Made by a program: the position numbers and the translations under genes. The notes below the pieces were generated by a model that was not told the DNA's origin, did not search any database, and saw only the letters and a program-made list of their open reading frames with translations. 64,000 nt of DNA, taken from assembly GCA_027924585.1 (NCBI GenBank), contig BSBM01000440.1, positions 13,733,501 through 13,797,500 of the forward strand. The letters run 5' to 3'. This DNA comes from Larix kaempferi (Eukaryota; Streptophyta; Pinopsida; Pinales; Pinaceae). Below, piece after piece: positions 36,401 through 47,576 of this stretch; position 1 is the stretch's first letter; every line of letters starts with the position of its first letter.

Positions 36401-38347
36401 AATTCTTTTCCCATAGCATCTCATGGAAGGATCTTAGAATTTTCAATAATTCTACCATTTCATCTATCAATGAATTGTAATGAAGTATACACCACAATAT
36501 TTCATTCACACAATGCATCTTGACATATTTACTCACGCATATTTATGCATAACCACAATATTTATAAAATCTTTCAATGTACTTTTACTCAATGCATGCA
36601 ATGCATTACGGCATTGCTCAAAACATGTTTTTGTTCCTATACATGTGTCCTGCCATGGTAAGTTGGGAATCTTAGTCAATGCTTCAACACAATACCTAGC
36701 CATCTCCCTTATTACTAGGTTAATTATCTCGGTGCCTTCCTTCTTCATCTAAACACAACACATAAGGAGTTCTCTCACTCCTAGTTGTTGGCAAAGAGAT
36801 TTCATCCCAAATTAACACCAATAGGGAGTTCATGGGATACTTGTTGAGCACTGTAGGCTTCACAACCCAACATCCTCACGGTTTCACACATGGCACGCTC
36901 TTATTTTTATGGATGCATTCAAAATTTTAAACAGACACATGGTATAATGCTCATTTCCTTTACTACCACATACCTCACCATACCATTGCGGTATGGCATT
37001 CACATAAATGCATTCAACCTTACATGCCTACCATTTTATGATGATAAAAAATATGGTAGGGGGGATTCTTACCCATCCTCTTTCAACATTTATACAATTA
37101 GCATAAATAAATATTACCTGCATGGATCCCATTAACATATCTGATGCTACCTGGTTAGTTGGCCTCTTACCAAGGAATACATAGTCCTTCCACCAACCTC
37201 TTGATCATGGATTTGTGCTCCAACCTTTCTTCACAAGGCTACTAGTCACATGTAATAGAATCATCAACATTTTCAATCATGTTTATGCTGTCTTTGGCCT
37301 TACAACGAATACCAACAACATTAATTATTATCAACCAAAATAATTATTAAAAGTGGCTCATTGCATATGTAAAACCTCACTACTTTTATCAGTATTTAAT
37401 ATCATATTCATGCACAAGCAAGTTCACATGCACTATGAATTATCTCTTAATATGCTCACTAGTGCATATGCATTTCACCACCTAATATCTTGCAATTTCA
37501 TCATTCCTATGCCATAATTTCATATATATAAAACTCATAAAATATAAATATATCAACAAGAGAAGACTTGAGGAATTTGCCCTTTCCAATCCCTCCTCAT
37601 TGCATGGAATTCCTATTCCACATCATAGTTGATCCAATTCATGGAATCTCTATCAAGCACACAAGGGATCATTAGCTATGATTTTCTCACCTAGTAGCAA
37701 TTCAAGACATTTACACATGCATGACATTTACACTTGCTACTTTCCCAGCATGCAATTCTTATGCTAGAAAAACATAGTTTTAAGGTGAGAAATTTCCCTC
37801 TTTATCAACATTGCCTTACTGCTTTAATTGCTTTCAGAAATTATGGCCAAGTTCAACTTGACATTTCTTAACTTCCCTGCACTTATCATCACTGCAATTT
37901 GTTCAATTCCAGCTCCATATGGAGTCCTTCAAGGCACATTGTATGCCCTTGCACCTCATTCAAATGTGATGCTTTCTTTCCATTCTCATGGAAATATTTT
38001 CCACAATTATGAGCCACACAATAGATTCACACATGGGAATTACTCATTCCCCTATTAGCAGCCTTTGCATGGACACCATGTCACTATCATTAGCCACAAG
38101 CCAATTCCACATATTGGGATGTCTTATTTCTATGAGTGACAAATTTTGGGAGAATGGAATTGCCTTACCCATTCTCCTTATTTACTCATATATATCAACT
38201 TCTCTCATCATGCATGCACTTGGCCACAAGGATGATTCACCCAGCGAAATGCTACGTGGCCGTCGATCCTTCTCTGCCTTTGTTTGTTCTGCATCTCTAA
38301 CAAGCCCGTAAGCTCTTGCTTTGGCCCAAGCAGCCCCAGTGTTGCAA
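33413..38347 (-). other. Internal region of element C: about 5 kb without recognisable coding
   Basis: No open frame above about 110 residues and no gag, protease, RT or integrase motif on either strand. AT-rich (many CATTCACA, CATATTCA words), with isolated G/C-rich islands. Long LTRs, a good polypurine tract, a primer site and a long non-coding interior fit the LARD class of non-autonomous LTR elements (class known; assignment inferred). It presumably depended on proteins of a related chromovirus-like element. Confidence 0.7.
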
Positions 38348-38366
38348 CCTTGGTTTATGATACCAT
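38348..38366 (-). other. Primer-binding site of element C (initiator-Met tRNA)
   Basis: Minus strand TGGTATCATAAACCAAGG lies just inside the right LTR, matching the TGGTATCA start of the plant initiator-Met primer site. Confidence 0.75.
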
Positions 38367-38367
38367 C

Positions 38368-41171
38368 TATCACATCCTCGGTCCCCTCAATTCCATTTAG
38401 AGGTGATGGGGGAGCTCCTTAGAATAAACCTGCTGATTATTTTTTCAAACTATGCACAACTCTACACTTTTACACTTTAGTCCACAATCCGCAAGCAACA
38501 ATCTACAAGCCGCAAGTTGGAATTCATAACTCTAAATTCACAACCTTGAGAATTAGACCTTCGACTTCCGCAATCCACAAATCGGGAGTCGGAAGTCGGC
38601 ACTCCAATGCGCCACTTCAAGAATTACACCTCCGACTTCCGAAGTACGCACTGTGGGAGTTGGATAGTCGGAATGGAAAATACACAACATCAAAGAAATA
38701 TGCCTTTGAATTCCACAATCCATGATGTGGGAGTTGGAAAGTCGGAACACCCAATTCTCTGCGTCGCCATACCACACTTACAACTTCCACAATCCGCGAT
38801 GCGGGAGTCAAAAGTTGGAACTCCAAAATTCTCAGCTCCGAAAATTAGTCCTCTGACTTCCGCAATCCACAATCCACCTTGTGGGAGTCGAAAATCCGGA
38901 ACCATAGCGCGCGACTCCAAGAAAATTACACCTCCAACTCCTGCATTCTGCAATCCGCCTCGCGAGAGTCGGGAATTCGGAACTCTAACACACCACACCG
39001 AGAATCATGCCTCTGACTTCCGCAATCCTCAATCTGCACTGCAGGTTCAGAAATTCGGAATTCGAACCTATACCCTGTTACTGCCAACTCCTCATGTTGA
39101 TATCTTCCTCATCCTAAGTCCATTTTGGCAATCTTGGTACCATTGGGAAGCTCTCGGAGAGCCCTATGCAATTGCATGATCCTCTGCCACACCTGAGAAC
39201 TCTGAATTTGTCCTTATTCCAATCAAAGTGTTTCTCAAACTTCATCCATTCCTCTTTATCACTCTGTAAGGTCTCTAATACTACTATGTCATGTCCCTTC
39301 CCTTCAACTAATCCAAAGAGGGAACATGAACACCATAATGGGTGTCTATTTCTCCCCTAAGCCATGACTGGACATTCTGAACCTCTTGGGCCTCATAAAG
39401 ACTTATCCCTATTCATCAATGAACAAATTCATAAAAACACATGGAAGCATATGCATACTCAAATAAACACATCCAAATGAAACATTATCCACACACATAT
39501 CTATCATGCACACAAAATATCAATAACAATCATCAATAATTAAATCATTGTAGAAGTAAAACACATAGAATGAACATGATATGAATCACAGAGAACACTT
39601 ATTTTTCCATTGAAATCTCTGAGCAACTAGCTATGGACTGAAACCTTCCAAACCAACCATAGGTCTCTTCCCATCCTGTATTCTTTTAGCACCCAGAGAC
39701 CACCCCCGAGCTGGGGCTATGTATCCACTAAGGAGAGACTACTCAGGTCCACTCACAACCTTGGTTTCGCAATCATTCAAGGTCATCCAACACACAAATG
39801 TCTCTTTCAAGCAAGTGGCGAGATAGGGAAGGAGGTTTCTAAGTCAATGATCTACACACAGAGCTATAGGCATATCCAATTGGCTTCAGACAGTCCAGGA
39901 ACCCCCAACACTTCCACTCTCATCCTACATAAGGTTCCCTTCTTTGCTACACAATCCCATGAGCACCCCTTTCCTTAGCGCTAACCTGGGAAGTTATAGC
40001 TGGTCCCAACTTCTAAACCAAGAATAAATGAGCCTCACTGGCTCTACCATGAATTCTAACCCCTCCCGGTCTCTCTCCCACTTAGATCCACTCTAGGATC
40101 TCCTTTGCGTTGCGGCTAAAACGCTCTATCCCGCAACCGTATTTTCGGGAGGTCAGTTCCACTACAATCCACTCTGGTATCTCCTCTGTGTTGCGGTCGA
40201 AGGATCTGTCCCGTTGCTTCCCTTTCGGGCTTCCAAAACTGTATTTCCCCTATGAAGTTCTAGGCATAGTTGCGGCCGAATGGCTCTGTCCCGCGCTGGG
40301 TTTTTTACTATTAGATATAGGTTTTCCCATGGGTTTCATGGCATATCACACTCTCCAATTCACCCCCAGGTTAAGGTCAATGTGTTCCTTATCGTATTTC
40401 TCTTCCCATGCATATTTCTGGGCGAGCTTGGCACTTCCAAATGCAGCGTCACTCAGAATCACAATTTTTGGTCTTCTTCATTACTGGGATGCATCCTCCA
40501 TGAAAAATCCAAACTCCCTCGTTGGATTTCCTTCCCCACACCAATTTCCTGGGCCATCTTGGCCCTCCAAAACGTGGCTTCAACCCAAGTCACAATTTAT
40601 GGTTCCCCTCCCTCCTAGGCATACGCCCCCCATGAAAACTCATGCCCCCCTCGTCCACATTACCCCTGATGAGGATGAGAGAAAATGTCCCCCCAATAGG
40701 TGGAGTGACTTATGGGTCAAGCAAACCGATCCCATACCATGCCTTACCGATTTCATGGATTCCCATCCTCCATCACTCTCTTGAACTCATTTCTCCAACC
40801 ACTTACACAAAATTAAATGACAGCTAGGACAGTCAAAGGTGGTTTCCAATGTGACATATGGTATCCTAGGGTTCAATCCCAGAACCCCCTCACATATCCC
40901 TAGTGGATATACATATCCCCCTTATTTAGTTGCATCCATAGCCATCCCCTTGGTATTTTTATTTGCATTATCATCATTTACATCATTTTTACAATTTCCC
41001 CATGGCTTACTAGCACATGAATAACACACCATAAAATACCATCCCTTCAAGGCTGAGCATTCACTAGTGGGGCCTTGGCCTTGAGCTCCATGCTAGGAAT
41101 CATACATCACATATATACAACATTTACATTACAAGCCAATACATCCGAAGGGTCAAAATGGGGGTATTACA
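38368..41171 (-). repeat. 5' LTR of element C (2804 bp)
   Basis: TATCACATCCTCGG...GGGGGTATTACA. The TG terminus has become TA, as C-to-T decay would give on the other strand. Right flank TGACG (41172-41176) against CGACG on the left is a target duplication with one C/T difference. Substitutions and small indels against the left LTR are frequent, so the insertion is older than element A. Confidence 0.9.
38475..39066. repeat. Tandem dyad array inside the right LTR of C
   Basis: Counterpart of 30660-31262. Units again have CCTCCGACTTCC ... GGGAGTCGGAAGTCGG dyads. Unit number and order are the same by eye, so the array was present at insertion. Confidence 0.75.
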
Positions 41172-41243
41172 TGACGCCTACGAGTAGGAAGTGGAGGCTC
41201 CACTATCAACGGAGTAAGATTTTGAACCCTCCTAGATCAACAA
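41172..41243 (-). pseudogene. gag: N-terminal gag segment of B1, right of element C
   Basis: Minus strand reads RRVQNLTPLIVEPPLPTRRR, which aligns with RRRFQNLPPLRTEPLQPAKR at the N-terminus of the B2 gag (about 62485-62545). It continues in frame into 30553 when element C is taken out. This proves the B1 element continues here. Confidence 0.75.
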
Positions 41244-42753
41244 AGTGGTTGATATTATACCCTTAAAAATGTTAGACCCAAATAGTCCTAAGGCTAGCTA
41301 AACACAAAGAGAAAACAACATACCACTATAAAAAGTCCGAAGGATATGAACCAAGCAAACAAATAATCCTTCTGAGTTTTCACTATGGGTTTATTAAGTT
41401 CCATTACTAAAACAACAAAGTTTGAAAGCAGTTACTAAGGCTGGGCATGTTTCCCTTCTTGGTGCAATTGTTTTACTAGATAAATCTAGAAAACACCCTC
41501 CAAGGGTACTAATGATTGAGTCACAAAGTTTTCCCGATGTGTTCACATAAAATCCCCTACTAGCACCAATGTATGATCCTAGTACAAGATATTATGGCTA
41601 TGAATCTATTAATTGTGTCTGATGGGATAATCACTGGTCGAAATTGTACATATGGGCATGGTATCTAATCCTGAAACTTCAACAATACTTAGGGACTGAA
41701 GAGAGTCCATTGTTGGCGGGAAAATCTACCCTATAGCAAGGAAACTAATGCTATCAACTGGAGTGGGGTGACATGCAAGTGTATTGATGATATTACAAAG
41801 ATATTTACGAAAAGAAATAAGTTATGGATCTTGAGAACACACCTTCCAATCGAAGTTCAATCCTAGCCTTTACTTTATCTTGTGCTCAACCTTCAAATCC
41901 ACCTTCCTTTCAGTAAACCTGCAATAACAATACCTTTCTCAAAGCATCTTGGACAATATACAAAGCTTGAAAGAAAACAAAAACAATGTTTAACATTCAA
42001 TATTGACCAAAACAGATCCAAATTACGATGTCATTTCAGAACACATTTAAGTTGGAACAAGAAAGACACTTCAACCTTTATTGTCAAAAGTAAATTGATG
42101 TACAAGTATACCTGACTCTATGACAGACTCCTGCAACTTGATTCTGGGCTCTGGCTCTTCTCTGGCTTGGATATCTTCAGCATCAACTCCTCCAATGCAA
42201 GCTTCTTCTTTAGATCTCTATGTCTCAAAGTTTCTCCATTAATCCATCTAACCTTTCTCTTTAGTCTTCCTTGTATTTATAGGATTAGAGAAGTAGCTCA
42301 GGTCGATGTATGGTTATGGAGGAAGTTGGGGAAGTTGGGAAACTACCAGCAACTAATCCTCCTCGAGAAAATTAATTAATTTTTAATCATCTTTTGATAT
42401 GTACGTGACTATTATTTAGTGAAGTAGCGTATAGGGCGCTACTTTGGTGCTTACCAACTAGCGCTCATTCAATTTTAAATGTCGAGCGCTACTATGCTGA
42501 GAAGGAGTAGTGCCCATAAGGCTTTGGGCGCTACTATTGTTCACTGGAGTAGCATATGGGCGCTAGTCTCTTTGAGTAGAGTAGCGCTCATATCTCAGAA
42601 TGATATGTTTAGGGTTTTTCCAGTAAAATTAGGAAATGGAGTAAGTCAAAGTATCATCTAAGGTCAACATGCTCCTCCATCCACGTTGTCCTTTTGTGTG
42701 ATCAACAGTTCAAGGTGATCACAGACGGAGAGGTGCAAGTTTAACCTATAACA
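41244..42753 (-). repeat. 5' leader of B1 joined to an LTR with the B2 end (possible hybrid LTR)
   Basis: The left part (41244 to about 41940) aligns with the B2 leader 62546 to about 63150 (AAAAAGTCC.AAG.ATG.AACCA.GCAAACAAA; GGTATCTAA.CC.GAAACT). The right part ends CCTATAACA, followed by the polypurine tract of B2. A minus-strand TATA element CCTATAAATACAAGG lies at about 42268-42282, about 470 bases into the LTR. A cluster of GTAGCGC-type motifs fills 42424-42593. The limit between leader and LTR is not resolved. B1 and B2 thus appear head to tail around a single LTR. Confidence 0.5.
42424..42593. promoter_or_regulatory. Cluster of GTAGCGC / GCGCTAC motifs in the LTR U3
   Basis: At least seven occurrences in both orientations, such as GTAGCGTATAGGGCGCTACT, GAGCGCTACTATGC, GGGCGCTACTATTG and GAGTAGCGCTCAT. 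The stretch is CpG-rich in otherwise CpG-poor DNA. It sits 140-330 bases upstream of the LTR TATA box. The same motif cluster occurs upstream of the B2 antisense gene (56725-56815). Confidence 0.65.
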
Positions 42754-42765
42754 GATGCCCCCTAA
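42754..42765 (-). other. Polypurine tract of element B2
   Basis: Minus strand TTAGGGGGCATC followed by TGTTATAGG. Same place and nearly the same sequence as in B1 (19446-19457). Confidence 0.6.
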
Positions 42766-44542
42766 TGTGTGAGGTCAGAGGGAAACGATGGCCGAAATAC
42801 ATTATAATCCAAAGCCAGAGGAGGAGCAAAGAACCGCAGAAAACAAGTCGCAAGAACACCTGCAACAAAGATCAAGGTCAGCGAGCAATTGCATTTTTGA
42901 CATCATATAAATGTGTAGTGTGATACAACATGATCTCCGATACATAACAAGGAGATGTATATAAAAGCATGGCCACTTGGAATACAAGCGCGGATCCATG
43001 TCAAACTAAGAGATCATAGCCATAACAACAAACTGGATCTATGTCTCATGGAGAGCCGAATATAAGTGAGGCTCAGTCTTGTGCAACTTGGGTGATAACA
43101 AAATGAGGTACTGTCATCCAAAATCCCAAGGTCTTCATCCAAAACAACTCTAGGTACAAACCCTAACCATGTGAATAGATGAGCTGACAGTCGAACATGG
43201 GTGGTATCGTTTGATTACCGGTCATTGATGTATACCGTTAACAAACGCGAGGACTTCCACTGATAATGATGATGGGGTCCAAGGTACCAAGTACGATCCG
43301 CCAAGTGTGAATAAATGGACTTGAAGTCAAACACTTGGGAATCCAGTCGAAGAAGAGACATTGATGTATTCTCATCATTCAACAGCGAGGAAAATTGCCA
43401 CTGGTGACTGCAATCTCCAAGGTACTAACCGAAACTCTAAAGTTCATTCCCAGAGTAAAATGAGTTGATGTCGATGGGAAGAAGTCCGTTGGAAGGGAGG
43501 CCTTAAGGCATCCTCCATCATCCAACTCGAGAAACACTCAACTGGTAAGAGCTGATATGGAATAATATGTAACAAGACTGACACTAGGAAGGCCGACACA
43601 TGAGGTCAAGGTAAACTATAGAATGGCCGACACAGGGTATATCCTTGAACATTGAGCACAACACAAAGTGACTCAGGCAGTTTCTGACATAATGGGGTAA
43701 ATAATAAGTCTGAAATGTAAGAGACATTATCAGACCCTCCATATGGTTGGAAGAATAACCAACCGGGGGAGTAAATAACTCGGAGGAAAGGTTCACCCTG
43801 AGGTCAAAAACTAAACCCAATCGACAAGATAGACTCAAGTAGGTGATGTGTTCAAGGATAGAACTGACTGAACTGCCTTTGACAATGAAGATATGATATG
43901 TATTTTGCGTTCCTTATTCTTTTTACATAAAAGAATGCCCCTCTTGTTGTTTTAATGAGTCCAAGAAAGAATGAAAACTCAATAGATCCAACCATGTAAA
44001 TAGTTTAACGAGCCCATGGGAGGAAGACTCAGGACCTTCTTCATTATTTATAGAGTTTGAAGAAGAGATAGAAGATTAATCTATATTACTGATCTCTAGA
44101 TTTTAATATCGAGCCGAGATCTGTTCTTGCTCACCGGTGTTTTCAATTTTAAGGAGTCTGAAAAACTTAAACAATAACTCCATATATCTGCTCGTGGAAT
44201 TTAGTATCGAGCCCAATTAGATTAATGCTCGCCGGTGTTTTCCTGTTTATAGAGTCTGAAAAACTTAAACAATCCTCTTTTCACCTATCCGTGGATTTTA
44301 TATTGAGCCCGGATTGGTCTGTTCTCAACGGTGTTTTCTTGTTTATAGAGTCGAAAAACTTAAACAGTCCTCTACTTACCCTCTCGTGGATTTCACATCG
44401 AGCTCGAGTAGGTAAATGCTCGCTTGGTATTTTCATGTTTAGAGAGCCTGAAAACCCTAAAGAAAGGCTCCAAAAGGTCCTTTTTCGTGCAGTTAGTCTC
44501 CTCCCCCGAAAAAGAATAAAACAATGGAAGAAGATCAAACCT
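42766..44542 (-). other. Conserved non-coding 3' region of element B2, left part
   Basis: Aligns with B1 19458 to about 21250. No preserved ORF. Ends in a tandem repeat (44111-44480) and is then interrupted by element A; it resumes at 56029. Confidence 0.6.
44111..44480. repeat. Tandem repeat of about 95 bp, nearly four copies
   Basis: Units start GAGCC/GAGCT at 44111, 44209, 44305 and 44400. Shared core: GCTC.CCGGTGTTTTC, then TTATAGAGTCTGAAAAACTT, then CTCGTGGATTT. A single related unit is seen in B1 near 21125-21190. The ORF at 44225-44563 is only a reading of this repeat. Confidence 0.85.
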
Positions 44543-45825
44543 TGTTGGGATTCAATCTACTAATGCATATCAAACCTTAAGTTTATGTCAATCCGGGTTG
44601 GTAGACTTAGAGGCATTTCCAAGTATAAGGACTCAAAGCTAGACTTGTCTTGGAAATTTAGTTTATCTATGAAAGAAACCTATTAACAAACTAAGTTACT
44701 GTGATTTGAAAACACAAAAATTCCCTTATAGGAACAACTTCATTTGATATTTCATTTACGCAGCAATTTATATGTGAAAGCAATTTGAGATAATAAAAAC
44801 AATTACAAAGTAATCCTAACCCTAAAATATGAATTATAAAACTCTGCCTATTATCCCAACATTGAATAAGCAATCAAACATTAATTCCCTTTACAGGAAA
44901 GCATTCGTAATGTGTAATTGTTCTTAATACTCCATCATTGAATAGTCAAGCAATGCACAGTAAGGTAAGATCATTCTCCAGCGTATAATCAATGAGATAA
45001 CAGAGCTTTATAAAACTGATTGAAAACTAGTTTAACTCATTCTGTAATAAGAAAATCGAATCCTACAGGAATGAAATCATACCACTGGCAACAATCAAAT
45101 CGTTTGCAGCGATTCAATAGTTCACTGGAAAATAAAAGGAGTGTGCAGACTCGACAGAGGGGGCCCTCCAATGCCTCGTTCACACACGCAATTGAAGAAT
45201 CACAACTTTAAATATATTCATCATAAAATCGATCATAACAGTAATGGAATAACGCAGTCTAGAACAGTATGCGTTTTCAGTCTCAAATCGTGATCATCTT
45301 CTCCTTTGTTTTATGAAGTACTTATACAAATTCTTGAAAACTAGAAATGCTATTAACATGGAAACTAATTAATGAAACATAGTCCTCGAGATCCTCTATC
45401 AAATATATGAAAATCAACAAAATCGGATCTGCCCTGCTTTTGTGCTGAGTGGTAGCACAGGTGGTCGTCTTTGACCGACTTTGACTTGACACCTATGAGA
45501 GCCACATCATCTATTCGTTGGAAGTTCATCCATCCTTGGACACTGAGGATATTTTCTCCATCTTTCAGTTCACGCCTAGCTGGCCTGCAAGTGTTCAACC
45601 TTGGAGACATTACGGGAAGTTAGCACATCCTGTAATCCTGAATAAAAACCTTAGTTTAAATGCTTTAAAAATCTCAAAATTCAATTTGTTAAAAAGCAAT
45701 GACATTTATACCTTTTAACCAAAGTTTGTGGGTGAATTTAAAGCTTTATAAATCAGTATGAAGGTTTTATGGAGGAAAATGGAGGATATTTAGATGACAA
45801 AAAGAGGTCAAAATGGTGCCCAACA
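44543..45825 (-). repeat. 3' LTR of element A (1283 bp)
   Basis: Plus strand TGTTGGGATTCAATC...GGTGCCCAACA. Nearly identical to 54738-56028, with most differences in the first 110 bases and a short indel near 55405. Flank AACCT (44538-44542) against TACCT (56029-56033) is a 5-bp target duplication with one mismatch. A TATA-like TTGTATAAGTACTTC lies on the minus strand near 45320. Confidence 0.95.
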
Positions 45826-45840
45826 TCTCCCCCAAGAGGA
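45826..45840 (-). other. Polypurine tract of element A
   Basis: Minus strand CTTCCTCTTGGGGGAGA is followed by TGTTGGGCACC, the start of the LTR. Confidence 0.85.
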
Positions 45841-45923
45841 AGCTATTGCATGTCCCCATGCCAAAAATATTTGACCCTGTTTAAAACCAAAATTTTGCTG
45901 CTGATCATCTTGCTTCCAATCTC

Positions 45924-47576
45924 CTACTGAGACGATGCATCTGTTGAAGTTGGAGATGCATAAAGGACCTTCAGTCTCTCATACTTAGCTTTATAAATAT
46001 TGTTTTGCTTATACCATCTGTATGCATGTTTAGATATGCATGTCTTCTGAATTTTCAGCTTTCGATTGACTTCTCTTAATTTCTCATTCTTGAGCTCTAA
46101 TTCCTCTATTTCAAGTTTCAACCTCTTAATCTTTTTATTGTTCTTGGAAGTTTTCTTCTTTTTCATTGAAAGCTGGACATAATTGGTGTCCATCCCCAGT
46201 TCTTCACTCTCTTGTACTGAATCTTCTTTCTTTTCCTCTTCCACAGTTTGTTGCTCTGAGAAAAGAGAAGCTGAGTCTTTTAGTATTTCCTGTCTTGATT
46301 GCTTTTCCTTTTCCTTCTCTTGCTGATCCAAGAAGAGATTGATTTTTTTTGTCTGTTTTATCATCTCATCAATTTCTTGGATATCCTGCCCTATCTCACC
46401 TGATAGGTTTTCTTCTTGACTCCCCAAGGTTTGTATGTGTTCCTCATCTTCTAATTGCTTTTCCTTTTCCTTCTCTTGCTGATCTAAGAAGAGATTGATT
46501 CTTTTTGTCTGTTTTATCATCTCATCAGTTTCTTGGATATCCTACCCTATCTCACCTATTAGGTTTTATTCTTGACTCCCCAAGGTTTATATGTCTTCCT
46601 CATCTTCTAATGCTAACTGGCTTTGAGCTTGCTTATACTTCCTTGGCTTCTTCTGGTAAGTGGTGAAAATATGCTCTTGTTTTTGAAACTGTTTTTCTCC
46701 TCTCATTACACTCCTAGTTCGTATCCTTCTCTGAGGATGTTTTGAACTTGTTGCCTCAGAGTTGTCTTCATCATCAGTAATCAACAATACCTCCTTTTTC
46801 TTCTTTTTCTTCTTTGGCAGTTTTGAACTTGTTGCCTCAGGGTATGTTATCATCAACAATTCATCTTCTTTTAAAACTTCTTCATGCAATTCTTCCTGCT
46901 CTTCAAACTGACCGTGGATTAAAAATTCTGACCATGTCAAATTTTGCTTTTGTAACTCATGCTTGATGATGATTTTGATGAGTCCACAGTGAAAAAGGCT
47001 TGTCATTTTGTCTTTTGCACGCCTTTGGACAACCTTAGCCATCTTAGTTAAACTCTGTAACAGGAAATAGGGCATATTGATCTCACATTCACCTTTTAAA
47101 TGCTGCAACAGCTTGATGTGGTAAAGGTAAACAATACTGAATCGGCCTTCACAAGTAATAAATTTTTGGATAACATAAACTATTTCAACCTAGGGATGAA
47201 CCAGCCAGCTCCTTGGTATACCTTTAATCCAGTTTACTGACCCTGCTCTTGATCTACACAAAAAGGGTATCCATGCTTTCTCTTTGAATTGTTTAGTTCT
47301 GAAAAATATTTCTCCTTGCTGTGGCAGGCCAATAATTTGTGCTAAGATGTCTTCATATAGTCTGAAGTGCAAGTTTCCCATTATAACCCTTTCTCCATCA
47401 AATGCTTCAGCAAAAGCTAGACTAGCATGCTCATTATGCCCTTCAAACTTTTCAAAGAAAGTTACCCACTGCTTCTTTTCAAAGATATCCATGCAATTCT
47501 CATGAATATCAGTGGGGTTGAATTTCGCTGGTTCTAGTCTAGATGACATTTTGAACTTTGATAGAAAAGAGAACAA
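45924..47576 (-). pseudogene. Third ORF of element A between pol and the 3' LTR
   Basis: A single reading frame of about 550 codons (47190-47576, 46587-47108 and 45924-46520 are all in frame) broken by a few stops, several of which look like CAA or CAG changed to TAA or TAG. N-terminal part: FEKKQWVTFFEKFEGHNEHA, VIMGNLHFRLYEDILAQIIG, LPQQGEIFF, a pattern shared with ORFs located after pol in Athila-like elements and with plant transposon-associated domains. The middle is acidic and lysine-rich. A 52-residue unit is repeated twice (DNA unit 156 bp, about 46300-46612). The C-terminus is a strong coiled coil (IKRLKLEIEELELKNEKLRE). No signal peptide or membrane segment is seen, so an envelope role is not supported. 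Function unknown. Confidence 0.7.
46300..46612. repeat. 156-bp in-frame tandem duplication in the third ORF of A
   Basis: Two copies encode EEHIQTLGSQEENL ... INLFLDQQEKEKEKQ. The two DNA copies differ at several bases, including those making the stops in the upstream copy. Confidence 0.85.

Noticed and set aside
38607-39179. 190-residue ORF and its minus-strand partner
   Set aside because: Readings of the dyad tandem array, open in several frames because the unit has few stops.
40110-40784. 224-residue plus-strand ORF
   Set aside because: Inside the LTR of element C, on the strand opposite to its transcription; the partner LTR breaks the frame. A Pro/Ser-rich chance reading.
44225-44563. 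112-residue ORF with internal repeats
   Set aside because: Produced by the 95-bp tandem repeat and runs into element A.
45924-47576. Envelope gene for element A
   Set aside because: Right position but no signal peptide, membrane helix or glycoprotein features; kept as an ORF of unknown function.
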